Source: Pantanalinema rosaneae (GTDB lineage Bacteria > Cyanobacteriota > Cyanobacteriia > Leptolyngbyales > Leptolyngbyaceae). From it: DNA of 64,000 nt. A program made the position numbers and the translations under genes. Position 1 is the first letter of the stretch. Each line of letters starts with the position of its first letter. The notes under the pieces were generated by a model. It searched no databases. It was given only the letters and a program-made list of their open reading frames with translations, and had not been told where the DNA came from. Below, in pieces: positions 34,068 through 41,897 of the stretch. The stretch spans positions 1-64,000 of the forward strand of contig NZ_JBLZFZ010000025.1 in NCBI RefSeq assembly GCF_050753385.1, written 5' to 3'.

Positions 34068-35051
34068 ATGTTATTTGTCACGAATCGGGTGATGCGAGAA
34101 GGTCCAACTCCCTACAACCCAGATGGTTCTCTGGGAGTTCCGCGTCGAATTAATTTTGATCTTAGGAATAATCAGGCGGAGCAATCCGTGTACTTCTGTC
34201 GGCGGGATGGAGCCGATAACTATACCGAGATTGGTAGCCAGACGTTTTTTGATCAATTAAGAAACTCCGACTGTCGGCAATTACTCTTTTTCCTGCATGG
34301 GTATTCCAGCCTGCCGGAACCCGCCATTTTTCCCCGCGCCAATGAATTGCAACAATTGTTCGATTTAAAGTCTCGCGGTCAGGTGCAAGTAATCCCGCTG
34401 ATCTGGCCCTGTGGTAATCGGCTTGGGGCAATCAGAGATTATTTTGATGATCAAATTGCGGCGGATGCCAGTGCGTTTGCCTTTGCCCGGATGTTTCAAA
34501 AATTCCTGACGTGGCGGGATGAACACAGTACGCTAGAAGAACCTTGTGTGAAGCCATTGAATGTATTAGCCCACTCAATGGGCAATCGAGTGTTACGTGG
34601 GACGATGGTGCGTAGCGTGGAGTATTACCAACCTGCCGGAGTTCCTCTGGTGTTTCGCAATACCTTCATGGTGGCGGCGGATATTGAAAACACCTCGCTG
34701 GATATCGATCGCGAAGGACGCTTGATTTCCGATGCCTCTCGCAATGTGGTGGTGTACTATGCGGCTGATGACCTGGCGATGCGAGCCAGTAAAGTGGCGA
34801 ATGGTAGTCCTACCTCTCGGCGTATGGGGCACACCGGACCCGCTCGGATGGAGAATGTGGCAGTGAATGTGTTCTCGATCGACTGTGGTGATTTCAATAA
34901 CGACTACGATCCACCAACGGGACATGGCTACTTTGCCAGCGATCCCAATGGTAATCCTGGGATTGCCTTCAATCACATTTGGGAATGTATTCGTACCGGC
35001 AGAGTTCCCACTCGTACCCAGGGAGTTCGCCGCTTCATCCTGACCCCATAA
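34068..35051 (+). CDS. Alpha/beta-hydrolase, DUF900-like
   Basis: This is a 327-residue protein without a signal peptide. The oxyanion segment LLFFLHGYSSLPE lies near residue 75, and the nucleophile elbow LAHSMGNRVL puts Ser at about 170. Asp and His could lie in VVVYYAADDLAMR and GHGYFAS. The order matches the DUF900 esterase-like family. The substrate is unknown. The 231-bp gap before it holds no recognised feature. Confidence 0.75.
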   Translation: MLFVTNRVMREGPTPYNPDGSLGVPRRINFDLRNNQAEQSVYFCRRDGADNYTEIGSQTFFDQLRNSDCRQLLFFLHGYSSLPEPAIFPRANELQQLFDLKSRGQVQVIPLIWPCGNRLGAIRDYFDDQIAADASAFAFARMFQKFLTWRDEHSTLEEPCVKPLNVLAHSMGNRVLRGTMVRSVEYYQPAGVPLVFRNTFMVAADIENTSLDIDREGRLISDASRNVVVYYAADDLAMRASKVANGSPTSRRMGHTGPARMENVAVNVFSIDCGDFNNDYDPPTGHGYFASDPNGNPGIAFNHIWECIRTGRVPTRTQGVRRFILTP

Positions 35052-35066
35052 TAGTGAATTGATCAA

Positions 35067-35100
35067 TGCCCAGGGAACCACGATCTCGGCTCACTGGGCA
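35067..35100. terminator. Hairpin between convergent genes
   Basis: TGCCCAG and CTGGGCA form a 7-bp stem around a 20-nt loop between the hydrolase gene and the mop gene. There is no U tract, so it is only a possible bidirectional terminator. Confidence 0.35.
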
Positions 35101-35128
35101 GGCAATTTAGATGATGGTGATGAGAGGG

Positions 35129-35338
35129 CTAATCAACGGCGATCATGACATCTGAGGATTTGATCACCGCATAGGCTTCCTTGCCAACTGCCAAGCCCAG
35201 GCTTTCAGCCGAGGTTTTGGTAATTACTGCTGTCACTTCGACCCCAGGGGCTATTTCAACCGTAACTTCATCGTTGACCGCACCCGTCACTACCGATTTG
35301 ACTACGCCTTTCAGAGCATTACGAGCACTAACTTTCAT
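35129..35338 (-). CDS. Molybdate-binding TOBE/Mop domain protein
   Basis: This 69-residue molbindin begins MKVSARNALKGVVKSVVTGAVNDEVTVEI and ends EAYAVIKSSDVMIAVD, the complete Mop fold. Such proteins store molybdate or tungstate as oligomers. It may serve the molybdopterin enzyme encoded at 40175. Confidence 0.93.
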   Translation of the reverse strand: MKVSARNALKGVVKSVVTGAVNDEVTVEIAPGVEVTAVITKTSAESLGLAVGKEAYAVIKSSDVMIAVD

Positions 35339-35504
35339 CAGCTTTTCCTTATATTTAAAGCTTTGTTGCCATGATGTAGCTTAGTTGGAGGCTGATCGCT
35401 CAGCCCTGGTTAGTTAAGAATGTACTCAACGCCTGAAAGCCCTGATTAATCAAGCTTTTAGCCTTGGCTTTGGGTAAGGGGGGCGGTATTTTTTCTACTA
35501 CTAA

Positions 35505-36761
35505 TTATTTCAGGAGGAGGTAATAAAGCTGTCCAGTGGAGTTGATTAGTCCTGCCCGATCGCCCGCTAACTGACCCGTCCCCATAAAGATATCGACCCG
35601 TCCTGCTCCTTTAATCGCACTGCCGGTATCGTGATCCAACACGTAGCGGCTGACGAGTTGGGGAGATAGTTGCTTGGTGGCGGTCGGGTAGGGAATTTCG
35701 GTTTGAATCAGGGCTAAGGCTCCTGGTGGAAAGAGACTTTTATCGGTGGCGATCGAGCGATCGGCGGTGACGGGCACGTTTAAACTGCCAGTGGCTGGAG
35801 CGCCGTTCGTCTCGCGGAAAAACACAAAGCTGCGGTTGCGGGGCAAATAGGTATTCATCTCGGCGGGATTAGCTTGGAAGTATTGCAGCAGTTTCGGTAG
35901 TGTCAGTTCTTCCAGCTTAAATTTGCCCGCGTTTACCAGTTCCCGGCCGACACTACTATAGGCATGATTGGTTTTTCCGGCATACCCGACGGTCATGGTG
36001 CTGCCATCCGTCAATTGCAGGCGAGCCGAACCCTGTACCTGCACCAGAAACGCTTCCAGCCGATCGCGCAGCCACACCAGTTCCAAGCCCTTTAAGGCTC
36101 CTTTGCTGTACTGTAAGCCATCGGCTCCTTCTAGCTGCAAGCGTGTGGGGTGGGGCGATCGCCATTGGCTAAAGTTGGGTGGTAAGCGAAATAGTGGATA
36201 ACGGTATTCCTGATTGGGGACGCGACTCGCCCGATAGACCGGCTCAAAGTAGCCCGTAAACCCCACCGTTCCCCGATTGTCCTTGCCTGTTGATTGGTAA
36301 AAGGTAAATTCCTGTTGTACGGCTTGCTGCAATTCCGCCGCCGATCGGGCAGAGACGACTAATTGCCGAAATCGCCGGAGACTGCGTTGTACCCGTTGCC
36401 GCAACAGTTCGGATTGATTGGGATTGCTGGCATTCAGATATTTGCGATAATCCTGAACGGCTTTGGGCGTTTGCAGGTAGCGCAGGCTATCGTCGATCGC
36501 CCTCAGTAATGCCTGTCGATCGCCGCCCTGCCCCCAGAGTTGCTCGTCCATTCCTAAGGGTGTTGGAGGGGCTAGACGGTTCAGGTTGGTGACTCGGTTC
36601 AACGGCGATTTGGGTTCAGCCGCGCTGGCGGTCGCTAATCCAGTCAGGGGCAACAAGCCGGATGACGATCGCAGGGGTAGCTCGATCGCGGCAATTGTGG
36701 CAGCACTAGCTAACCCGATCGCCAGGAGATAGCGAACCGAGGGCAACAACAAGTGATTCAT
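35505..36761 (-). CDS. mltA: Membrane-bound lytic transglycosylase A (MltA)
   Basis: This 418-residue enzyme cleaves peptidoglycan glycan strands. A signal sequence (VRYLLAIGLASAATIAAIEL) is followed by the MltA barrel (GTVGFTGYFEPVYRASR, LVWLRDRLEAFLVQVQGSARL, VGYAGKTNHAYSSVGREL) and the 3D domain with conserved aspartates (LDHDTGSAIKGAGRVDIFMG). No lipobox Cys is visible, so it may be anchored by the signal helix or released. Confidence 0.92.
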   Translation of the reverse strand: MNHLLLPSVRYLLAIGLASAATIAAIELPLRSSSGLLPLTGLATASAAEPKSPLNRVTNLNRLAPPTPLGMDEQLWGQGGDRQALLRAIDDSLRYLQTPKAVQDYRKYLNASNPNQSELLRQRVQRSLRRFRQLVVSARSAAELQQAVQQEFTFYQSTGKDNRGTVGFTGYFEPVYRASRVPNQEYRYPLFRLPPNFSQWRSPHPTRLQLEGADGLQYSKGALKGLELVWLRDRLEAFLVQVQGSARLQLTDGSTMTVGYAGKTNHAYSSVGRELVNAGKFKLEELTLPKLLQYFQANPAEMNTYLPRNRSFVFFRETNGAPATGSLNVPVTADRSIATDKSLFPPGALALIQTEIPYPTATKQLSPQLVSRYVLDHDTGSAIKGAGRVDIFMGTGQLAGDRAGLINSTGQLYYLLLK

Positions 36762-36773
36762 GATTGTGACGAT

Positions 36774-37085
36774 TTAGTAACGTTCCACACTGGAGCTAAA
36801 TACGGGTTCAACGCGAATCCCCAGGACAGAAGACGGTCGTAACACCATATATTCTCCCTGAATGTTCTTGATCGGCACCGTAATGAAGTCTGTCGAAGCG
36901 GCTTTCGGCATTAATTCGCCGCTGTACCATTTTTGAAACTCCTGAATGGTGGGGAAGCGCACCTCTTCCCGATGCCCTCCTTCAATCAACAGATGTACCG
37001 CATACTCCGTCGGAGTCCGGGCATAGCGACTACGCTTCGGTTCTGCGGACTCACCAGTGGGAGCGGGATTCATATTTCCTGTCAT
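36774..37085 (-). CDS. Conserved hypothetical protein (103 aa)
   Basis: This is a small soluble protein: RTPTEYAVHLLIEGGHREEVRFPTIQEFQKWYSGEL, then PIKNIQGEYMVLRPSSVLGIRVEPVF. It appears to be an alpha-beta domain of the type common in cyanobacteria without known role. It lies 12 bp upstream of mltA on the same strand and may be co-transcribed. Confidence 0.65.
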   Translation of the reverse strand: MTGNMNPAPTGESAEPKRSRYARTPTEYAVHLLIEGGHREEVRFPTIQEFQKWYSGELMPKAASTDFITVPIKNIQGEYMVLRPSSVLGIRVEPVFSSSVERY

Positions 37086-37276
37086 GGTGTTTCTACTCTA
37101 TAGCGTCAAATGTCGGCACAAGGGGTTTCCCGATCGGGCAAACTATATTCACTCTGCCCATCGACCAGCCAAAAATATCTTACTCGTTGATCGTGATTTC
37201 CATGCCCTACTGCGAACGCATGAAAATATGATCCTAGCCTTAAACCGGATCACAACTACGGCGGGAATGGTTTGGG

Positions 37277-38044
37277 TTAGGGGAACAGATTAAAGCGCTG
37301 AAGTTGAGTTTGGACGAGGGGCTGTAACGCTTTGCGTAATTGCCCTCTATCTTTAAACACCAGGCGGTTTTGACTGGGCAGATCAAAGGGAAATTGTCCA
37401 GGTAAATCCGATCGCTCCATCTGCATCAACAAGATTTGTTCCGATCGCTTACTTTGCAGAGCATAGCCCACTTCAACACAGACTTTGGGGCTGGGAATCA
37501 GTTGGGCAGGGGAAGCGTTGACCTGGGTAATCGGCGTACCATCGGCAATAAACAGCAAACTCTGGCGAATCGATTTCATCAGGGTGCTGTTGAGCCGGAC
37601 GGGGCCATCGGTCAATCGGTGGGATTCTTTCAGGGCGATCGGCAGGCGCGATTTACTGTTCAACTTCTCGATGACGGTCTGTAATTCTTCCCGCAATAAC
37701 TCACTCGATTCGGGATATTCCGTTTGGTAACAGAAAAAGATCTCTGGCTCCAGTCGTGCCATCACATCTTGTTTAGAAAAGTAAATTTCGTGGCTACGCA
37801 GATCAATGTTGGCAATCACATAGCCGCCGCTACCCTCAACATAAAACTCGACGGCTTCCCCTTCCAGGTAGCGCTGGAACCAGGCGGATTGCTTAACCTC
37901 TTCGCTATCTTCCAAAAAATCGGCGCGTAATCCCGACTTCAACAGACTATTTTTACTCAGTCGCAGGTCGTGGGGACGCTTTTCTAATTCTCGAATCGGT
38001 TCATACTCCTGGAGATACCAGGCTTTCAGGGCAATAATCGCCAT
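37277..38044 (-). CDS. Hypothetical protein with TIR/deoxyribosyltransferase-like C-terminus
   Basis: This is a 255-residue protein. The N-terminal half (AWYLQEYEPIRELEKRPHDLRLSKNSLLKSGLRADFLED) is not recognised. The C-terminal part has SLLFIADGTPIT, a conserved Glu in CVEVGYALQSKRSEQILLM and PFDLPSQNRLVF. This resembles TIR-like or nucleoside deoxyribosyltransferase-like domains, where a Glu in an E-x-G-Y-A helix is catalytic. The match is only by pattern. No partner gene identifies a defence role. Confidence 0.55.
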   Translation of the reverse strand: MAIIALKAWYLQEYEPIRELEKRPHDLRLSKNSLLKSGLRADFLEDSEEVKQSAWFQRYLEGEAVEFYVEGSGGYVIANIDLRSHEIYFSKQDVMARLEPEIFFCYQTEYPESSELLREELQTVIEKLNSKSRLPIALKESHRLTDGPVRLNSTLMKSIRQSLLFIADGTPITQVNASPAQLIPSPKVCVEVGYALQSKRSEQILLMQMERSDLPGQFPFDLPSQNRLVFKDRGQLRKALQPLVQTQLQRFNLFP

Positions 38045-38684
38045 GCTGTGCTCTGCCTTTGTTTAAAACTACAACAGCACCCAAAGTCTTACTCCCTGAG
38101 TGATCTCCCCTTCTTCCTTTATTGTATTCAGAGTTGAACCGATTGGAAACCTAATTTTTTTAATTAAGATCAACCAGCCTCATTACTCCCGTTTGTGTAG
38201 GTGGGGAAATATCAGTTTTCGGTGCGGGTGCTGTAGTAGTCGAGCGAGACAGATATTAAGTGAAACAGCGCTTTTTACCTCTTAACTATCTTTGAACTTG
38301 GCTGTTTATCTGCCAGGGAAGCTTGGTAGCTTCAATTACTAGAATAGCAAACTTGGAAATGGGCACAAGGGCATGAAACTAAAGTTTACCTTTGTTCGCT
38401 AAACTACATTGCGAAACCGCAATAAAGCTGAATACCCTGATAGACAGGAGATTATGGCAGTTAATGACTCCCTGGATTATCAGGTAATAGTAGACTTTTT
38501 GTTCTATTTACTTTAAATAGGGAGTTTTATTAGGTTAGTAATTTCTGTCTAAAGGATTATCTAAAGTCACTGAATTGGCTCATGAAAGATAGATGCACTT
38601 TTGTCCCACTTCTGCACTAGCTGATGTAGTTTCTTTAGGATGAACTGAGGCAGTTGCTATTAGAAAAACGTTAGTTTAAACAGA
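38045..38684. other. Long non-coding stretch
   Basis: The gap from the TIR-like gene start to the terminator below is A+T-rich. Open frames over 60 codons here have no family features. A 20-codon ORF (ATG at 38454 after AGGAG) is too short and too close to its ribosome site to claim. It probably holds the upstream promoter. Confidence 0.5.
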
Positions 38685-38723
38685 CTTTTTATTAAATAAA
38701 AAGACCTGGCACTGCCAAGTCTT
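38685..38723 (-). terminator. Rho-independent terminator for the minus-strand gene
   Basis: On the minus strand AAGACTTGGCA pairs with TGCCAGGTCTT (38701-38723, one mismatch), followed by TTTATTTAATAAAAAG. This fits a terminator for the gene at 38834-39208. Confidence 0.78.
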
Positions 38724-38833
38724 GACTAAACAGGAGGGAGATTCAAACTAGCAGAATTAGATACTTCGGCGGTGCCGGAATTTGGGAAAGTCATCAGATC
38801 AGGAATGACTCATCGATCGCTTGGCACTACGGT

Positions 38834-39208
38834 TTAGCAGTAGGCGGAAATATCTTCGCCACATTCGTCGGCTAAGTAGCATAGAGCGCGAAAGCGGAGG
38901 GCGACCACTTCTTCATACAGTGGATTCAGCTTACACATGGGGGGAATCCGGAGGATGGTGCGTCCGAACAGTTGGATGGTGCGCTCAAAGGGACATTGGG
39001 CGGGAATCAGGCGACAAATGCGGTGAGCGGTTTCCCGATCGCAAATTTCCAGACCTTCAAGCCATTGGCGCAGGGGTTTGAGGGGAGCAAAACGAACTGT
39101 CGCCACGGGCTGACCCATGCTTGCCAAATGGAGGGGAATTTCTTTTGCCACCCAAATCATTTTGGTGGTGACAGGTGCTTCCGGGGTTGTGTAGCGAGAG
39201 CTGTTCAT
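38834..39208 (-). CDS. Mo-dependent nitrogenase C-terminal-domain-like protein
   Basis: This 124-residue protein has the conserved ending CKLNPLYEEVVALRFRALCYLADECGEDISAYC, and LRQWLEGLEICDRETAHRICRLIPAQCPFER in the middle. Both are typical of the small cyanobacterial proteins annotated after the nitrogenase C-terminal domain. They occur in strains that do not fix nitrogen, so it is not evidence for diazotrophy. Several Cys could bind metal. Confidence 0.82.
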   Translation of the reverse strand: MNSSRYTTPEAPVTTKMIWVAKEIPLHLASMGQPVATVRFAPLKPLRQWLEGLEICDRETAHRICRLIPAQCPFERTIQLFGRTILRIPPMCKLNPLYEEVVALRFRALCYLADECGEDISAYC

Positions 39209-39568
39209 AAATCGTTCCTCACTTCAAGGGGCGTTGACTTCACCCATTGGTTAGCTACACCAGTTCCAGCCAAGTTATCGGAATGTTACAGAAATCTGGT
39301 GCGGGATTACTGTGATCAAACAAGGTCATGCGATGGAGATCAGGAAACCAGCGACACAATCATTGCTGTCTTCTGGGTTGCTTCCATCTTTCCCTGAACT
39401 CCAAGATTCTTAATGAGCAAAAACACGGAAAATTTTTCACCCTCTTTCTGGAGGATCTAGAACGATCGGGGTTTTACCGGAGGAAGGAGCAAGATTGCTC
39501 TAGCAAAGCCAATCCCTCAAGATTCTGCGATACAGTAGGAACCAATCCCTTGCTGACAGATTGTTGCA
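39209..39568. other. Intergenic stretch without a recognised gene
   Basis: This 360-bp gap separates the divergent nitrogenase-domain-like gene and the cytochrome b gene. Open frames here are unconvincing. It should contain both promoters, but no clear boxes were identified. Confidence 0.5.
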
Positions 39569-40171
39569 GTGAATCCATCGGTGTCTTCTCAGTCAAAACC
39601 GCGCTTTGATCAGGCGATCGCAGCGAAACTGTTTCATTGGATCAACATAGTTAGCCTCAGCATTATGTTGACCAGTGGCTTGCAGATTTACAATGCCAAT
39701 CCTGTGTTTGGCGGACGGGAAGGATGGCACATTCCCCCGATTGGCTTGTTGGGTGGCTGGTTAGCGGGGGGACGACATTGGCACTTCGCTGGGATGTGGT
39801 TTTTCTCGCTGAATCTGCTGTGGTATGGCGTTTATATATTGATCTCTCGACGCTGGCGACATCGCTACCTGGGTACGAATGATCTGAAAGCGTTGCAGGT
39901 GGGCAAGAATCCCAAACGCCGGATTTATGCGTGGCATCGGTTGGCCTATACCGCGATTATTCCGATTCTGTTACTGGCGCTGTTTACCGGGATTGGTATG
40001 TATAAACCGGCGCAGTTTCCCTGGATTGTGGACTGCTTTGGCGATTGGTTTGCCTTGCGCGTGGTGCATTTTCTCACCGTACCAGCCGTGATTTTGTTTG
40101 CGATCGCCCATTCCTGGTTAGCGTTGCGAGCTGGGGGCGATCGACTCGTGAATTCGATGTTTTGGGACTAA
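39569..40171 (+). CDS. Cytochrome b561-type membrane subunit
   Basis: This is a 200-residue protein starting with GTG. Four hydrophobic helices carry the haem b ligand His residues (KLFHWINIVSLSIM, HWHFAGMWFFSLNLLWY, WHRLAYTAIIPILLL, LRVVHFLTVPAVILFAIAHSWLAL). It is the Ni,Fe-hydrogenase/thiosulfate reductase type of cytochrome b. The next gene, a molybdopterin enzyme, starts 3 bp later; this protein probably exchanges electrons between quinone and that enzyme. Confidence 0.86.
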   Translation: MNPSVSSQSKPRFDQAIAAKLFHWINIVSLSIMLTSGLQIYNANPVFGGREGWHIPPIGLLGGWLAGGRHWHFAGMWFFSLNLLWYGVYILISRRWRHRYLGTNDLKALQVGKNPKRRIYAWHRLAYTAIIPILLLALFTGIGMYKPAQFPWIVDCFGDWFALRVVHFLTVPAVILFAIAHSWLALRAGGDRLVNSMFWD

Positions 40172-40174
40172 CTG

Positions 40175-40897
40175 ATGACGAACACTCCGGATGAGCAAGA
40201 ATTGCTAACTCGTCAGCGTTTCCTGCGGTTGTTGGCATGGTCGGGGGGCAGTGTGATGTTTGGCAGTATCGGGTTAACGCTGGCTGAGGGCTTAGCTGGA
40301 AGAGCGTTTGAGCCGTTGAACCAGAGGGTTGAGGAATTACTGCAAAACTCGCAGAAGTTGGTCCCAGAGTTTCCGCTTAGCGCGATCGAGCCAGAGGCGT
40401 TACTGGTGAATAGTTTTCGGTTTACGCCAGAACTCGATCCGGCAACGTTTCGCTTGACGATCGATGGGGAGGTGAATCAGCCTCTGAGTCTGGATCTGAA
40501 CACGATTTACGGGATGCCACAAACATCAATGGTGATCCGGCATGTCTGTGTGGAAGGTTGGGCAGCGATCGTCCAGTGGGGTGGCATTCAGATGCGGGAG
40601 TTAGCCCGATTGGCGCAACTGAAACCAGGGGTGCGGTATGTCTATTTCTGGTCGGCGGATGGCTACTACGGCAGTTGGGATTTAGCGTCGGCGTTACATC
40701 CTCAGACGGTGCTGGCGTATCAGAAGAATGGGGAGTCGTTGCCGATCGAGAATGGGGCACCGTTGCGGTTAGCGTCACCGATTAAGTTGGGCTACAAGCT
40801 GAGTAAGTGGGTGACGCGGGTAACGTTTACCAGTGAGTTAATGCCCCGTAAGGGTTACTGGGAAGACCTGGGCTATGAGTGGTTTGCTGGGTTGTAA
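40175..40897 (+). CDS. Molybdopterin-dependent oxidoreductase (sulfite oxidase/MsrP type)
   Basis: This 240-residue protein has an oxidoreductase molybdopterin fold. The molybdenum-binding Cys is in VIRHVCVEGWAAIV (about residue 125). It continues with VYFWSADGYYGSWDLASAL, PLRLASPIKLGYKLSKWV and GYWEDLGYEWFAGL, as in MsrP/YedY. The N-terminus FLRLLAWSGGSVMFGSIGL is a possible twin-arginine-less signal or anchor. With the cytochrome b gene just upstream it resembles an MsrPQ-like or sulfite oxidase pair. The substrate is not known. Confidence 0.87.
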   Translation: MTNTPDEQELLTRQRFLRLLAWSGGSVMFGSIGLTLAEGLAGRAFEPLNQRVEELLQNSQKLVPEFPLSAIEPEALLVNSFRFTPELDPATFRLTIDGEVNQPLSLDLNTIYGMPQTSMVIRHVCVEGWAAIVQWGGIQMRELARLAQLKPGVRYVYFWSADGYYGSWDLASALHPQTVLAYQKNGESLPIENGAPLRLASPIKLGYKLSKWVTRVTFTSELMPRKGYWEDLGYEWFAGL

Positions 40898-40943
40898 GAG
40901 TTCTAAGAGAGTGTTGGAAAGTCACTCACAATCATTATCTGAA

Positions 40944-41030
40944 CTGCCCCCCTAGCCCCCCAATTCTGGGGGGAACTGGATTCAAAGTCCCCCAGAATAT
41001 AGCCTGACGGCATCCTAGAAAGGGGGCTTA
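40944..41030. repeat. Cyanobacterial G/C-tract intergenic repeat
   Basis: CTGCCCCCCTAGCCCCCCAA followed by TTCTGGGGGGAACTGG and TTCAAAGTCCCCCAGAAT forms nested hairpins. It is the common CCCCC-AATTCT-GGGGG non-coding repeat type. It lies after the molybdoenzyme gene. Confidence 0.65.
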
Positions 41031-41111
41031 AAGCCCTACGGGCATACCAGAAAAGGGTTTAGGGCAATCGTTTTGATACCGTTAAAGCATCCTCTAAGAT
41101 CCTCAGTTGGA

Positions 41112-41405
41112 TGTTAAAGCTAAACTATTCAGCCGTGAAGGTTAAAGATTAAGGCGTTAAGCTCAAACATTCAGCCGCTAAAGTTGAACATTAACGCGCT
41201 AACCAAAAACATTAAGGCGCTAAGGTCAGACTTTAACGCGCTAACCAAAAACATTCAGCCGTTAATGTTCAACATTCAGCCGCTAAGCAAAAACATTCAG
41301 GCGCTAAGGTCAGACTTTAACGCGCTAACCAAAAACATTCAGCCGTTAATGTTCAACATTCAGCCGCTAAGCAAAAACATTAAGGCGCTAAGGTCAAAGG
41401 TTCAA
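41112..41405 (+). repeat. Array of 21-bp tandem repeats (about 14 units)
   Basis: Units begin GCGCTAA or CCGCTAA every 21 bp from 41133 to 41385 (13 clear units, a weaker one at 41112), with variable A-rich centres ending in CATTCAG, CATTAAG or TTTAAC. A four-unit block of 84 bp (41217-41300) is repeated with one mismatch at 41301-41384, showing recent amplification. One frame is open from about 41136 because 21 is divisible by three. Read that way it gives heptads such as NALTKNI, KALRSDF and QPLSKNI, but it has no ATG. It lies 90 bp before the EACC1-like gene. Confidence 0.85.
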
Positions 41406-41495
41406 TGCTGGTAGCCTGCCTATCCAGAGATCTAGTTCCGAGAAATTTAGTAGTAAGGCTAGAATTTTGAGAACTGTGCTTATCGCCAACCATTC

Positions 41496-41897
41496 ATGTC
41501 AGACATACTCGATCTGTTTATTGATCTAAATGCCGCCGGATTAGATCTGGAACCGGAGGAACTGGAAGCCTATTCGCAACGCCTGGTGACGGAATTAAAA
41601 GACGGATTAGCCGAGGATGCTACCTTAGCCCGATCGAGCGACATTCCCGAGGGCAGTAAAGCGGGAGAAGCGGGATTCGATTTAGGTATTCTCAAGGCAG
41701 AGGTGAACCTGAAAAATATTCTGGCGGTGTTGGGGTGGTTGAAGACCCGCATTGCCGGAGCCACGCTGAAAATTGAGTATGGCGATGTCAAACTGGAATA
41801 CCGGACTAACGCCCAGCTAGAACAGCAGTTACAGGCATTAGAGAAGATTTCGCACCTGACGGTGAGAGTGGTAAAAAGCGAACCCAGTAAGAGTTAA
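41496..41897 (+). CDS. EACC1-like small partner of the caspase
   Basis: This 133-residue protein has an acidic helical start (DILDLFIDLNAAGLDLEPEELEAYSQRLVTELKD). It then has IPEGSKAGEAGFDLG, a short helix (NILAVLGWLKTR) and LKIEYGDVKLEYR. The P-x-G-x-KAG plus late beta-strands match the effector-associated constant component (EACC1) family found next to proteases and NTPases of conflict systems. The assignment is by pattern. Its stop overlaps the caspase start (TAATG), so expression is coupled. Confidence 0.62.
   Translation: MSDILDLFIDLNAAGLDLEPEELEAYSQRLVTELKDGLAEDATLARSSDIPEGSKAGEAGFDLGILKAEVNLKNILAVLGWLKTRIAGATLKIEYGDVKLEYRTNAQLEQQLQALEKISHLTVRVVKSEPSKS

Noticed and set aside
34593..35081. 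162-residue minus-strand ORF opposite the DUF900-like gene
   Set aside because: It is antisense to a motif-bearing hydrolase and lacks any known pattern.
38834..39208. Evidence for nitrogen fixation
   Set aside because: The protein only carries the small nitrogenase-C-terminal-like domain widespread in non-fixing cyanobacteria; no nif genes are seen.
39569..40897. A true MsrPQ methionine sulfoxide repair pair
   Set aside because: The pairing is similar, but no twin-arginine signal is visible and the cytochrome is of the b561/thiosulfate reductase type, so the name was not assigned.
41112..41405. CRISPR array
   Set aside because: The 21-bp units abut each other with no unique spacers and no cas genes are near; it is a plain tandem array.
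41184..41414. 76-residue heptad-repeat protein as a firm gene
   Set aside because: It starts only at TTG without a ribosome site, and the open frame follows automatically from a 21-bp period; kept as a repeat.
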